DNA from: Opisthocomus hoazin
Taxonomy: Eukaryota > Chordata > Aves > Opisthocomiformes > Opisthocomidae
Length of the DNA stretch: 64,000 bases
Direction of reading: 5' to 3'
Assembly: GCF_030867145.1 (NCBI RefSeq)
Contig: NC_134440.1
Span: forward strand, 8,990,001 to 9,054,000
Part shown: piece by piece, positions 10,085 through 25,000 of the stretch
How the letters are laid out: each line of letters opens with the position of its first letter
How positions within the stretch are numbered: position 1 is the first letter of the stretch
Notes under the pieces: model-generated
Databases searched by the model: none
What the model was told of the DNA's origin: nothing
Seen by the model: the letters and a program-made list of their open reading frames with translations, nothing else
Translations under genes and position numbers: made by a program

Positions 10085-13000
10085 GTAAGTACCTAGCCAA
10101 GCAGTGACAGAATAATGTATTCAAAAATGCCTTTGTTACAGGGAAGGAAACTTCTAATTTCTAACTTGGATTAGCAGAATTTGAAGCAAGTACGTTGTTT
10201 GCTTTACTTGGAAAATACTTTTATCTATTAAGATCACCCTAGCCAGTTCTGTGATGGCAAAATTCTTTTCGAAGCAGCATGCAGAAGTAATGACTATTTC
10301 TGGTTCAAAACAAAAATCTTTGTTTTGAACAACGTGATCAGTTAAATGAAAATGGCACTTACCTGTGGTTGGAAAGGGGCTTTCGTATGTCCGTATGATA
10401 CAAAAAGATACCACATGGCCTTGCTAATACACTGAACTATGAGCTTTAATGCTTTCTCAGTGGCTCATAGTTGTGTCAAGTATAAGAGTAAGTAGTCAGA
10501 AACTCTGTCAAGCTTTTGCTGCGTTATCCAAAGCCGTATGAGCTGACAGTCGAGTGAATTCTTCACTCTGTTCCATGAGAAAAGGTTACTGTCACTGAAT
10601 GATGAAATCAGCAATACACTTTGAATGAGCTACTAATTGGGGAAGATGTAGAGCAATTGACTGATACTCTGGTCATTTTATTCATTGTATTCCTTAATCT
10701 ACCAGTTCAGTGCAACACAGTATTATTAATGTGCCTTATCAATGTATAATCAAGTCTTAATTACCCGTGCTGGGTTTATCCTGACTGCAGATTCTTCCCT
10801 AGACACATAGATAGCTCAGATGCTTTGGCTGCCTTTGCCTTGTGTAGACCCAGCTAATAAACTCTTGCGTTTGACCTGACTCTGTGTCTGCTACGTACGC
10901 ACTCTGTCCCTTAGCTGCAGCAGCAGAATTGGGAGCATGGAAGTGCACGAAGCTGGTTTGAGAGGCTGAGGGTCTCGTTCGGCTGGATCCAGGCAGGCTT
11001 CCCACGGCATCTCTAGCATTCTAGACTAGACCAGAGTCTAGCTCTCCCTCTGCTTTTCCTTTCTTTCACATTCTCCCTCCTGCTCCTTCCCTCCAGTACT
11101 TCAGCAGTACCATTTATTAACTGAGGCGATGCGGTGCACCAGCCTGAGCTCACCCTGCATTTGTGTTGGGCTCTGATAGAGCTGCTAAGCTTTCCTGAAA
11201 CCTGGACACCCAGGAAGTGTGCATAGAGACATTTTACTGTCTCTAAAGTAGGAGCCAGGTCGGAGACAGCAGTTTTCTGAAAAAGCTTGGAGGCGCTGAC
11301 AGCTTGACCTTTGTCTTTCCCTCCTAGAACAGTAGAGTCCGTTATGCAGGTATTTGGTGTTGTATCATGTACCTGTGGATTTCCAATACAAAGTGTAACG
11401 TGTGTCTGCTTTTCAGGTTAAAAACTTTACCCTGACACTGCTCAAACTTAACAGCTCAACTCCTAGCAAGAGTGGGGCTGTGACGTGCTGCTGTTAGCAC
11501 AGCTCACACCAAGAGTCGGTTATTTGGTAGGTAATTGCTTTTTTCAGGTGACTTTCAAATAGAGCTAGGCAAAGATGCTCATTGTTGTTTAGGTTTTGCA
11601 AGGAGCAGTTTGTGCTGGTGTTATTTCTAAAGTGTCTTTGGGCTGTTCGTGTGTAAACATACCAGAGTAGATCTCGTTGGGCCTGAGGAGGACCAAAACG
11701 AAGGAATTTGGGCAGGCCTGCAACGTCTCTGAATCACAAGCAGTGAGAGAAGCACCTTAGAATCCAGCATCCAGGTGCTTAGGATCCAAAATCTCAGCTA
11801 ACAGGGTATGGTTGGTTTCAAAATTGAAGTTTATTTTTGTTGCCTGTGCTTTTGTACTTTACCCCAGGCTGTGTTTGTGTTCTAGCTGTTCATACCCTAC
11901 ATCATCTCAGGCTGCCACTCTGCCACCCTAGCAATTACAGCACTTTGCTGTACTCCTCCGGCGTCCTGGATGCGTGCATCAGAACAGCAACACTGCCGAA
12001 GAACACAAATGCAAGTGCAGATCATAATCCAGATTTTATTACCAGCAGAATTCTGTAGAATAAGGTGAAGCAAGGCAGGACCCTGCGTAACAGAGGGCAG
12101 CGATGTTTCAGCTTTCACGTTTCGCTGAGAGTACTCTATCACTCCCTTACTTGAAAGTTCTGAATTACCCTTTAGAAACTCTGTGGTTTCTGCTCTTGAC
12201 TTCTTTGCAAGTTTTATTTTACATATATAGATTTAACTAATTTCTTTCTTTTCAGTCACTCTTGCAACTGCAGGATCAGACAGCATCTGTGTTGTGTTCT
12301 CCTGCTGATGTACCTGATGGGGGATTTAATAATCAAATCCCCATGGTGATGCGGGGGAATTGCACCTTCTATGAGAAAGTGAGGCTTGCTCAGATAAATG
12401 GAGCTCGGGGACTGCTGATTGTTAGTAGGGAGAGGCTGGTAAGTCTCTTTCTGTCTTTCTATATTGCTGATATTCCTCTGATGTTAGGTATTGTCTTGTC
12501 TTTGGTGCTCATTGCTGGTATTTGATGCTCCTCTTGAAAATATATATATATATGTGTGTGTGTTTATGCATGTTTGTACATCGCATAGCTCTGTGTGGAA
12601 ATAATACATCTGAAGGAAGGATTAATGAAGCCAGAGGAGGTACTCACTTAAATAGGAAGAGTCCTGCGTAGAGCCCATGTACCATGCAAGTCAGGGGCTC
12701 AGAATTATCCTCATGTCATGTGAAATACTGGAATCAAAGAAGGGAGTTGGTTTCTTGACTCATACTGCTGCCTGCAGTGAGATCTAGAGCACAGCGAATC
12801 GGGTGATTTAGATTCAGCTGGAGCCTCACCAGTGCATGTTTTGTGAAATTAGTAGTTCTGACTACTCTAGTCAGTACTAGAGGCACATATCAGTCGTAAA
12901 ACCATGACCCTGATGTGGAAAAGATACTGCTTGAACTTTGGTTGCTGCGTTTTGCTGTTAGTCTTTTCATGATTTATGTTTTACTGGAAACAGGCATATA

Positions 13001-16000
13001 TTTTGACTTTCAGTTTTTGCTGTCATTACATTCCTTTCCAGAATATTTTCTAAAGTAGCAGAAACAGAACTTGCAACTTTAACTCTTTTCAAGTAGTAGA
13101 AGTATTTGCAGAAATGAATATATTCTGACCTGGTCTGAACTGTCTTTCAGGTTCCTCCTGGGGGTAACAGGAGTCAATATGAAGAGATTGATATTCCTGT
13201 GGCTCTGCTCAGCTATACCGATATGTTAGATATTGGCAAGGTAAACTTGATACTAAATGCTCTGATTTATATTATCTCATTTAAATGAGGCGCTGCTTAA
13301 CAGTATTTGAAGTCTGTCTTAGGAGCTTTGAATATGTGGAGAGTTGTAGTCATGAAGATTGCATTATTATGTTTTGGAAAAAAAACCCACACGAATCTCT
13401 TGGGAGGTTATTTCTCATTTTAAAAAATCATAATCAAAATCAAATCATAAAATCAAAATGTAGCCTGGTGCTGGAAATAAATATCACTAATAGTAGAGCC
13501 AGTAGATTGCTCTTAAGTATTATAATAAAGCTTGATTCTGAGGCTGCTTAGTGGAAGCTAAATAACTGAACTTTTGCTAAAGTAGCTTTTAGGAAGTTCT
13601 TCATCACCTGTACTTCCTCCACAGAGTTTTGGCAGCGCAGTGAAAGGGGCGATGTATGCACCGAATGAGCCTGTGCTGGACTATAACATGGTGATTATAT
13701 TCGTCATGGCTGTGGGGACCGTTGCGATTGGAGGCTACTGGGCAGGAAGCAGAGATGTGAAAAAGTGAGTAACTGGAATGTACTATGTCAGTTTTCTTGT
13801 GTTTTCCACAGAAAAAAACAATACATGGTGTTTATCTAAAGATCACCTGCTAGCTCTGCTAATGAGGTTTGGAGACTGTCTGCATAACCAGAATGGGAAA
13901 ATGCTGGCGTGACATTTGAAAGACCCTGAGCCTTATATTGCCTTTGTCACTGTATGAAATTATTAGAGTATAATTTGCATGTAGAGTGTTTTAGTATTTT
14001 GCCTGGTCAAAAAGCCAAACATTTGAACAGCTCAGAAGGAAAACTGGATAGTACTAGGCTTCCTATTTGGGCTTTTGCAAAAATTCACCATAAAAATCTT
14101 TTGTGAAAAAAAAAAAAAGTAAAAATCGTTTTTACTAGTATAGTGCAAACCCAACTGGTTAGATGGCTAACATATACTATGTTTATTATGAATCATTTAC
14201 TGAAATTTTATGGCTACTTTTTACCAGTAAGTGGAGTTGGGGGGGGGAGGTCGTCTATGCCACACTCATTTCTAACATTTTTTTTTTTTATATGCACAAC
14301 CTGATTTTTAGAATTTCTTCTGAAGTTAGTAAATTATTCTGCAGTAATTTTGAGGGTTGTATTGAGTTCTTAGGGAATGAAAAAATAGTACCCGTGATAA
14401 ACTAATGCAGCGATTACTATTTTATGCATTGTGTTATATCTGATGTTCATATATCCATGTAAAATGTGGATTTCTGCTGGCCTGAGTGAAAATCAATGCA
14501 AGCGTTGGCATCGTGTCATGTTTTCCAACCCCATTAGTTCTCGCTGAAGATTCAGTACTCTTAAGTTTTGTTGCAGAAGGAATGGACTGATTGCAGCCAT
14601 GTTACTCTTTCAGGCGGTACATGAAGCACAAGCGTGATGATGGGGCAGAGAAACACGATGATGAAACAGTTGATGTGACTCCCATAATGATCTGTGTGTT
14701 TGTAGTGATGTGCTGCTCAATGCTGGTCCTCCTTTATTTCTTCTATGACCACTTAGGTACTCTTTAAGTTGTATTTTTATTGATACATCTTGGATATCAC
14801 AAGACTGCCATCATTTAAAGAACATGTTTATTGTGAAAGGAATTATGAAACGGCTGTCTTCTGACATGTTTCTGCATCCCAATATGACTTAAAACCCTGT
14901 AAAAAACCCCACTGAGTAGATTTCTATATCTACTTTTAGTGAGGCTGGATTAGGTGATCATAGAGCTTCTTTCAAACATTAAAGCCTATTAAGTAGATAC
15001 AGACTTAATGTCTTCCACCTTTTATTTTTATCAAAGGTGTTCTCAACCAATACTTGTCTTTCTATTGTTGTTCAGTTTGAAGTTATGGGATCCAGGATCA
15101 ATTTTTTTTATAAAGATGGTAAGTTTCTACTGATCACTCATGAAACTGACTGACAAAAGAACATGAGAGCCGAGCGCACTGAAACTGCCATCCTCATATT
15201 TCTGAGGAAAGATGCATCCCATCTGTATTAATTTATTTTGCTACTGAGTGATTTTAAGAATTCCCTTATAATGCTCACTTAGACTCATAATAAGATAAAC
15301 ACTTCACCATAAATTGCCTTTTAGGCTTATGATTTAATGACTCACTTTAAGAATATTAGCACAGAGGTTTTGGTTTGTTGAAGTAGCTATTGTGTAAAGT
15401 CAACCTGAGTAAAATGAGCTAGAATTCGATACTTAAAAAGCATAAATCTAATCAATAATCATTTGAAGTCTGTGAATTTCCCTTTCAGTGGTGAAATGTA
15501 AGCCTTAGATATCATTCAGGCTTTTTGATTGTCTGTTCTTTATTCAGCCGGGGTGTGAAAAACAGCATCTCTTACCTTATCCTGCTTGGACTAACCACTT
15601 TTCCTTTCTCAGTCTCTGTTATCATAGGAATATTCTGCCTGGCTGCCTCGATTGGTCTTTACAGTTGTCTGTCTCCCTTTGTGAGAAGATTCCCCTTGGG
15701 AAAGTGTAGGTGTGTAGCAACTTCTGAATTCTTAATAGGCAAAATTAACTTTGTATAATGCTGAGTAGGTGTGAGATTTACAAGGTGATTTTGTATGTCA
15801 GAATGTTTGTAAAGGAAGAAGGTAACTACACAGACAACTGTAGCTTTGGTGTGTTTCATTTTCAGAATCCCAGACAACAACTTGCCTTATTTTCACAAGC
15901 GTCCACAGATCCGGATGTTGCTGTTGGCGGTATTTTGTGTCTCTGTCAGTGTAGTCTGGGGAATCTTCAGAAACGAAGATCAGTAAGTGTCTGTTTTTGT

Positions 16001-19000
16001 TTCTGTACTAGAAATTGCAATATGCTGTGTAGTATAAATAACTAACATCCGTAGAAGCCCAAACTTCTCCAGAATTTAAGAGTGACAGGAAAGAAACTAG
16101 AGACTTGGATAGAAATTCTGAGTTGTTCCTTATGTACTTCATCTTTGTCTTGTTTAAGTCACAGAAAACTGTCTCTTGTTAAGCTTGAATTTCTCTGAGT
16201 GCCAGTCCGTATTCTGATCTCTTTGGCTTAAGACAGCTTTTCAGAAGTGCTATGGAAAGTTGGACACAAGTTGTCTGACTTATTTCTTCAGGTGATGGTC
16301 TGCATGTGCATTTGCTCAGAGAGAATAAGAGCCATGAAGACTGTCAGATCTTTAGTTTCTCTCAACTGTCTGGTATGAGCAAATAATTCTCTATGTCCAG
16401 TATTGTTGCGGTACTGAATTATAGCATGTTCTTACCACTTTTGTTAGAGTTTTCTGTTGTGTTTTTTTTCTTTTTTCTGTTACCCTTTACCTCACTCCCA
16501 GATGCTCCAGTTTTCCCATATATATGTGATGTGTTCATCTTCTTGGTCCTTCTGTCAGGGATTCTGTGTGGGAACTGAAATGCTGGCTTTTATTTCTGCT
16601 GATGGTACCAAAGATGTCTTGCTTGTGCCTTGAATGCCTGTTATTGCCTTTGTGGGGTCCATTTTCTATGTTAAGGCTATGGATCGTTGACTGACACAAC
16701 TCATAAATCCGGGAGGCATCAACTCTGAAACACCTTTTAGAGAAGTAAGTGTCAGACTGAGGAGTACGGAAGTACTGCAGAGCTATTCCAGCCCTGGGGT
16801 ATTTAGGACTAGGAAATCCACTTTCCGCCTCAAAGCTGGAGTAGACCTGGGTGTCTCCTGCACAGAGCTCCCTCAGCAGGTGCTCGGGTATTGATCACAA
16901 CAGCATAATCTCTCCTCTGCATCTAGACCTTAGCTATTTTAGGGAAACCTTAGTGTTTTGTATCTCAAACCCTACTTCTCTTTCATCCAAGCAATCAAGA
17001 GTAAAGCAAAGAGCCTTGGTACTTTTATACCTAACCTGCAAAACACAATCAAGAAACAGCCCCAACTGGAGGCTTCCCTCAGCACGCAAGAGTGTACACG
17101 CATACACAGGCCACAGGACCCGAGCGTTTCCTATTTTGGTACCCACTGACCTCGTTCAGCCAGTTTTCAGTCCAGCTCGCTGTCTGCTCCTCCAGCCTAT
17201 ACTTCATCAGTTTCTCGATGAGGATCTTACGGAGATTCTCAGTGGAAAGCCTTACTGAAGTCTAGGTAGATAATATCCCCGCTGCTCTTCCCTCATCCAC
17301 CAAACTAGTCACCTCATTGTAGAAGGTGATCAGGTTGATCAAGCACAACTTGATTTCAAGCAAGTACTTTTAATAAAGTTTTTTGTCCCAAGCAGGTCCT
17401 TAGTGAGGACAAGGCTTGGCCTGGCTTTCCCACAGTTTCCTGCAAAAATGTTACTCTCCTCTTTCTTTAGGTGGGCCTGGGTTCTGCAAGATGCTTTAGG
17501 AATTGCTTTCTGTCTTTACATGTTGAAAACAATTCGCCTGCCTACATTTAAGGTATGCAAGTTAACCAGATGTAAGAAGGGATGTGTGCCTGTGTACAGC
17601 TGAACAGAGGAGTTGCTTGTAATGGAGTACACTGGCTTGGAAATGCACTTCCATTCATATGTAGCTTGGAAAAGAGTGATGTAATGGGTGTAATGTAGAC
17701 CCCTTAGTGGCATGTGATTGTTATGCATGGTGTTTGGCAACTTAAAGATCTGTAGAGTGTTGGCTACTAGTAAATCACACACAACACACGAACTTGTAGG
17801 GTAGTTTTGAGGTTTTGGTTTTGATTTTTTTTTTTCAAATATGACGCACATTGATGCATCTTTCTGTTTTTTTGTCAAATCTTCCAGAACTACCTCGGTA
17901 TCCTAAGAGGAAAATCAGTATTAGTCATTTAGTTGCCCCTTCGGCAGCTGTTCGAACTCTGTTTCAAGTGATCTGCACCTTAAAATTTGTTTCCCTGTAC
18001 AGGTTGGCCAAAGTAATGTGGATACTGTTTCAAGTTATGCCTGGCATCCTCCAGAGAAAATGCAGAACTTCTTAATATTTTCTAAAAAATTGAAACGTCA
18101 CCATTTCCAGATCTGTCATGATAAAGAATTTTAGGGACTAAGATGTAATTTTGTGTCTAAGAATTACTTTCTTTTTTGTGGTGCATGCAAGACACAATTC
18201 CTACATCTAAAATATTTAGGAATTAAGAAAAATACATGGGTGGCTTGTGTTAGTTCATGTTAGCTTTTGCCTAGAATAGTCTTATGTTGCTAACTATTAA
18301 TTCATTGCTGTTTGTTAATGGATAGTATGTAAATACCAAGTATCTTGTCTCTTCATTCAGGGTTGTACCTTGCTCCTCCTGGTTCTTTTTGTGTATGATG
18401 TATTCTTTGTATTTATCACACCTTTTCTAACAAAGGTAAGTGAAGTGCTTCCCTAGTGCCTGCTGCTCCCAGAGCAAAGTGTAATGACCTGTTTCTGTGT
18501 TCCTAAACGATCCCAGACCTGCGGAGTGAAGTGCTGATTTACAATTTTCCCCTTTTTTCTTTAGAGTGGGGAGAGTATAATGGTGGAGGTGGCTGCAGGC
18601 CCATCTGATTCTGCCACTCATGAAAAGGTACTGTATGCAGTCTGGAAATACGGCATTCGCTTCCAGCTATTACACTTTCAATTTCTCTAAAATTCAAAGA
18701 CCGCAAAGCTGAAATGGAGGTGCCAGTTGGAAAAGAATTTAATGTGGAAATAAGCAATCCTGAGCTCTCTGGAAATCCACACCAAGCACAGGGGGCAAAG
18801 CAGACTTTTAGTGGTTCGTTACAACAACTTTGGTCTTCCTTTATCTTGCTTTAAAAGGGTTTCAGTGTAAGGAAGCTGGGTAGCTCAGTTTCACAGAAAC
18901 ATAGGACCACTTTTGTAAATATAACTTATTGCTAATGACACATATCCATTCTTACCTAAAGAGATAAAATTTATATGATCAGTCTGTCTCTTCCCCCTCC

Positions 19001-22000
19001 TCCCCTGTTTTGATAATTGCGCTGTGAAAAGCGGAGTTTATAGGCAAAGGAGGGAAGCACAAATTGGAGACCGAAAGAAAACCAAAGTCAGTATTCAGTG
19101 ACTCTGTACTGTTCGACAGCAGCCAGCCGTGTGCCCAGAGCCATGTGACAGGATGTGGCTGACTTGGGAGGAGAGTACAGGAGAGGTAGGGGAGAGGTAC
19201 AGTGTTCAAAACAAGAAGCAAATCTGTAGGAAAACTGGTTTTGTGAGTTGAAGGGTGTTGGGTCTCTCGTCAGCAATGAATGTAATACCGTCGCGTGGGA
19301 AAATAGTAAAAAAAAAAAATAGTTGTCTGCAGGATGAACTTAGGAGTGGATCAGTCTGTACAACCCATACTAATTTCTTTGTCTTCTTACACTCTTGTCT
19401 TTTGTACCTCTTTAGTATCCCTTAGGTTTCAGTTTTATGCACAGAATGAATTGTATAAAACAATAATGATAGCAGAAGTAGATAAAATTATTCTGGCACT
19501 AACAAAAGAAAATAAAAAAAAAAGTTTCTTTAATGCATTGCGTGAAAGAGGATAGGTGTTTGTCTTGGGCCTTGCCATCCTGTGTCTCAACATTGCAAAT
19601 TATGTAATAAATAGGAACAGTTGGGGGGAAAAACATCTTCAAAGTCATTTGAAGAATCACTTTTTTAATTTATTGAAGCCTTTACTCTTTTGAGACTTCT
19701 GTTGCAACCAGTAAAATGAAATATAAATGGTTATTTCTAAAGCAGGTGGCAGCTTACCTGAATTTGTTGCATTCCTGCAGTTAAAGCAGCATGGATACCC
19801 TATTGCATGTGAGGACACGGAAATTAATGTAGTGTTTTGAGATGTCTGTCATGCGGAGTTGTCTTGGCTGTTTTTAGAAAGTACTTAATCACTCCTATAT
19901 TAAATACCTTTTGTTAGTTGTCAGTAATATTAATAAAAGATTTTAAATAGGTCTTTGATGTGAAAAAGAAGATCCATTTGCTGTGTTTAAAGTCTACAGC
20001 TTCAGTACAACAGGAATAAGTTCTGGTAGATGGTGTCAGTGTGTAGAGAAAGCAGCTTTTCACCAGGCATCTGTCTCTCATTCCAAGCTCCCAATGGTCC
20101 TGAAGGTTCCGCGACTGAACTCCTCACCCTTGGCTCTGTGTGACAGGCCTTTTTCTCTCCTAGGATTTGGAGACATTTTAGTTCCAGGTATTTCTTGTTT
20201 AGCATCTTAAGAATTTTACTTCTTGCACTGTCATGTTTATTCCTCTTGCATGCTTATTCCTCCAGCATGTTGCACTGTCACTGTTTATTCCTCTTGTACT
20301 TCCACTTCAAGTGGGAAGTTTGATTTGATTTCTGTAAACCTAGTAAATTTGTAAGTAGACCTTTTATGTTCTGTTTTTCTGCACTATTCACTTTTTCCAG
20401 AAGAAATTAAATGCACATTAGTCTTATGGTTCAGTTTCTCATGCAGTGATGTCAAGAAATCTAGACAAATCTCAAGAGTTGATTTAGCAGCTAGTTTTAT
20501 AGTAGTAAACATCTTTAATAGTGTGGTGATAGAGGAAATTATTTGTCCATTTGCACATGGTTTGAGTACACGCATAACTGACTACTCAAAGCTTTGTAAT
20601 TTTATTAGTCACACAGTGCCCAGTGTTTCTGCCACAACTTCTCTCAAATTTGACTTTTTGGTGGTATGTAGAAGTATGCCCGGCACCACTGCAGGTGAAA
20701 AGAAGTTTGCATCTTCTGTCTTTCAGATTTCTTCTAAGAAATCACTTGTTTATTTTCTTGTATGTTGGGAAATATGAACTATGTCATCGCCGTCCATGTC
20801 CCCTCCTCCCCCGGACCTATAATAGGCATAGTCATTAACCATAAATTTCTACTGTCCTTGCCAGGAGCTGGAAGGGATGAACTTACCCGTGTTCTTCTTG
20901 TGAACACTGTATTTTTACAACTGTTTATTAGGGAAGGGATGACATCTTGTCTCTATGATCTGTGTATTTGTAGCTGTTAATTTTATTATTAGAGTGCTTC
21001 TGCTGTACTGGGCTTGTGTTACCATATAACTGGTTTGTAAGCTGTGCAGCCTTCTGAATGGTGCTGTCATAGTACTTAAACACTGGGTTGCCGTAGGAAG
21101 TGTTGAGGAAAAAAAAAAATCTTAGAAGTTCCTATATAATTTGATGGGTTTGTGTATCTTACTGTGTGAATGGCTTGAAAACCAGTGTAATTGTTCTTTC
21201 CTTTCCTAGGCTTGCTGGTAGCCTATTGCCATAGATTTGATATTCAGGTGCAGTCGTCCAGAGTCTATTTTGTAGCCTGCACAATAGGTATGTATCACAG
21301 TGACACCTCGACACTACCTACAGGAGTTGCTCTCTTTAAAAGCATACCATCGATCTCATATGACGTAGTTTGGGGTTTTTTTTATTTTTCTCCTCCTTTT
21401 AAAACAGCAATATTTTAGCAAAGTACTTTGGAGGCTTCCGTCACCAAGTTATCTGCTGTCATTTTCCTGAGCTGTTATGTCTGCCATGTGTAAGGGGAGC
21501 TTCTTGTTACCATGGTTTGTCTCGCTTTAACCCTTACATCTACGCTGTCTTTATACATGCTGAGCTGCTCATTCTGGTTTCTTGATTCGTGAATCTTGGA
21601 GTTTATTGCATATAAGAATTCAGGTTCAGGGATATCTTCTTCCTTTGACTTTGTTCTTAACTTTTTTTGTATTCTAAAAGTCTGTGACCTATGATGCAAT
21701 GAATTTTATTATGATTAGAACACCTCTAAATTAGTTTTCTTCTTTAGTTTGTAAAATCCACAGAGTTACATGCCGTGAACTAAAAGAAGACTGATGAATA
21801 GTATCTCACAGATTTCTGCTAGCTTTGTTACAAAGTCTTTATGCTAGCAAAGACTTAAGATACTTGCAGTTAATGTATGAAAAATTTTAATTAAAAACTG
21901 CTTTAGAAATTCTTTTGAAAAAAATAGCTAGGTTCTTGGAGACCTAGAGCAGGGTTTGAGAGATGCTTTGATTTCTGTCTACCAAATCTTGTATATTTTC

Positions 22001-25000
22001 CTCTCATATATCCTTAGACAAAACCGTTGTCTTACCTGGTACTTTCAAAACGCATTTACAGAGACTGATAGGAAGATGTTGTGTCGATGAAGAGTCAGCA
22101 GTGTACTGTTGCAGCAGTGAAACCTAACCACAGACAGGGCTGTGTCAGCAAGATTGAGTCAGTAGTAGGAGAGCAGTGATTTTTTCCCCTCAGTTTGGCA
22201 GTGAAGACTGAGTCTTAACCTGGGTCCGTGGTGCAAGACAGACATTGACATACTGGAGTAAATCCAGTGGAAGCTGTCAAGATGACTGAGGGCTGGAGCA
22301 TGCGATTTTAAAAGAAGAGAAAGCAGAAGAAATTCCATTGCTGTCCACAGCTACCTCATGTGAGGATGCAGAGAAGACAGAGAGAGACTTTTTGCAAGTG
22401 TGCAGGGATAAGATGTGAGGCAATGGACTTAAGTCACAAGAAGATATATTTCAACTAGATAGAAGGAGCTCTCGGTAATAACATAATGTGCCCTGAAAAA
22501 AAACATTTTTGAAGAACTGTAAAAGATTGAGTATTCTAATCATAAAATCATTTTGGTTGGAAAAGACCCTTCAGATCATCGAGTCCAACTGTGAACCTCA
22601 CACTACCAAGTCCACCACTAAATCATGTCCCCAAGTGCCACATCCACATGTTTTTTGAACTCCTCCAGGGATGGGGACTTCCCCACTGCCCTGGGCAGCC
22701 TGGGCCAATGCCTGACCACTCTTTCAGGAAAGAAATTTTCACTGATATCCAATCTAAACCTCCCCTGATGCAACTTGAGGCCATTGCCTCTCGTCCTGTC
22801 GCTGGTTACTTGGGAGAAGAGACCAACCCCTGTGTCACTACACCCTCCTGTCAGGGAGCTGTAGAGAGCAAGAAGGTCTCCCCTCAGCCTCTTTTTCTCC
22901 ACTCCAGACTAAACAACCCCAGTTCCCTCAGCACTCCTCATAACATCTTGTTCTCCAGACCCCTCACCAGCTTCATTGCTCTTCTTTGGACATGCTCCAG
23001 CCCCTCAATATCTTTCTTCATCTGCTTCCTGATTAAAAATCAGTTGGATTTAACTTCATTTTTCTGAAAATGTAGTTGAAAATAATGACAATGCAAGATC
23101 CCAACTGCTTCTCTTCTACTTTTGCAGAATAGATGCAGAAATTAAGTAGAAAGTAGTAACAGATTATATTATTTTTTAGCTGGCTATTTTTTTTTTAGTG
23201 GTGGCAGCATAGTTAGAAACAGCCAAAGCCAAGCCAAACAAGAAGCACATGTTATAATGGTCAAAATAATTGTTGGTACCTGTTGAATTCATAAACACAA
23301 TATAAGGCACAATATTTCGTTTGTTTAATTTGCCTTTCTCAAACTGCTGAAGGTAGTGATTTAATTGCACAGTATGGACTAGGCTGATCGCACTACTTTC
23401 ACAACGTGTATTTCTCATCAGTAGAAAGACTGGAGGATCTCTGTTAAGTAAAGCAGTGTTCCAGGTTTACATTGTGTATGTAATGCTTCTGTCTAGAGCG
23501 GCCTGAAAAAGTTCTGGAGATGTTGGCTTACATATTACTTGAAAAAAGTTCTTGGTAGAGTGCTCATCTAGCTAATTATTTAGTTGCTCTTGAGCAGAGC
23601 TATATCTGAATAACTGTGTTTTGCTGGTTTTGTTTCCTTCCAGCGTATGGCATAGGCCTGCTTGTGACCTTTGTTGCCTTGGCACTGATGCAGATGGGCC
23701 AGCCGGCTCTCCTCTACTTGGTGCCCTGCACTCTTCTCACCAGCTTTGCTGTGGCTCTTTGGAGAAAGGAGCTCACAATGTTCTGGACGGGCAGCGGCTT
23801 TGCGGTGAATACCAGTTTGATATGAGTGTCTTCAAGAAATACTAATATTATAAAAACCTAACTAGAATTAAAGTTGAGTAAAATATTGCAGTATTATCAA
23901 ACAAAACCAAAGATTTTTGTTTTGCCTGATTGTTTGCTTCTTTATATACTTTTTTGTCTCAGTAAGGTTTTCTTCTTTTAATGTTTATGACCACTTAAAC
24001 TGTCTGGTGAGAAGTAAAGCAGGCCTTGTCTATCCTTGATTCTGCCATAATTTTACTGGTTTGATCTCTGTTGAAAGTAGTAGTAGTAAAATATTATATA
24101 AAATATAATATTTTATAACATTATATAATATATATTCTTAAAATATTTTTCTTCAGATTTTTTTGTAGCCTACTACTAATGAAGGTAGAAATCTAGTTCA
24201 ATATAGTAAATTATCACTTTGTTTCACTGTGGTACAAGTGAAATTAATTTGATTCCAAAAGGAATTATTTCTATTGCGATGCATGATTATAGATTTTGAA
24301 TAATTACTTGAAGGGCAAATCTGTCGAGCTAGAGGTTCCCCCCAGTGAGTTACATTTTGTTGTTCAACTGTTTGTGATAACCTTCACGACTTTCCTCTAG
24401 AGAACTGAATTTAATTGTTGGAAAAATATTTGAGATCATCTGCAGTGTGATGGAAAAGTTGCCAGTTGTTGTGCACTGCTAGTAAAGGTGGGCAAAACCA
24501 GAGAATGGCAGAGTGCCAAAGTGCTGTTTGCCTGTTCCTGCGTAGTCAGCAGTGCGCATCTGAAGTCATCCAGGAATGTTCAGGCAGAAAGGAATTAAAC
24601 AGATTTCTGGAAAAAAAATCCCCATGTATACTATAAAAAGCGAAGACAGTATGCACATGTCCACTACTGGAGAATGATAATGGAGATGATGGCCCATTAA
24701 TCTTCATCATGTAAGACCATCACTCCTGATAACTGGACACAGAAATTCTTGGTTTCCATCATTCTGACTGTCATCTTCTGTTTACAGAAAGACCTACCTC
24801 AGCCTCCCTTGGTGATAGCTTCCGTCAACTGCTCGGAGCTTCCCAAAGACAGCAACGTACCAGCCTCTCAACAGGACACGGAGCAAATGACCAATCCCAC
24901 CCTCCACGTGAAGGAGCTGCGTGGCCCCACCTCGGCTGCTGAGGAGCTGGCTGATACCAACACAAAGACGGACCAGTCAGAAATTTCTATTGCACAGAGC

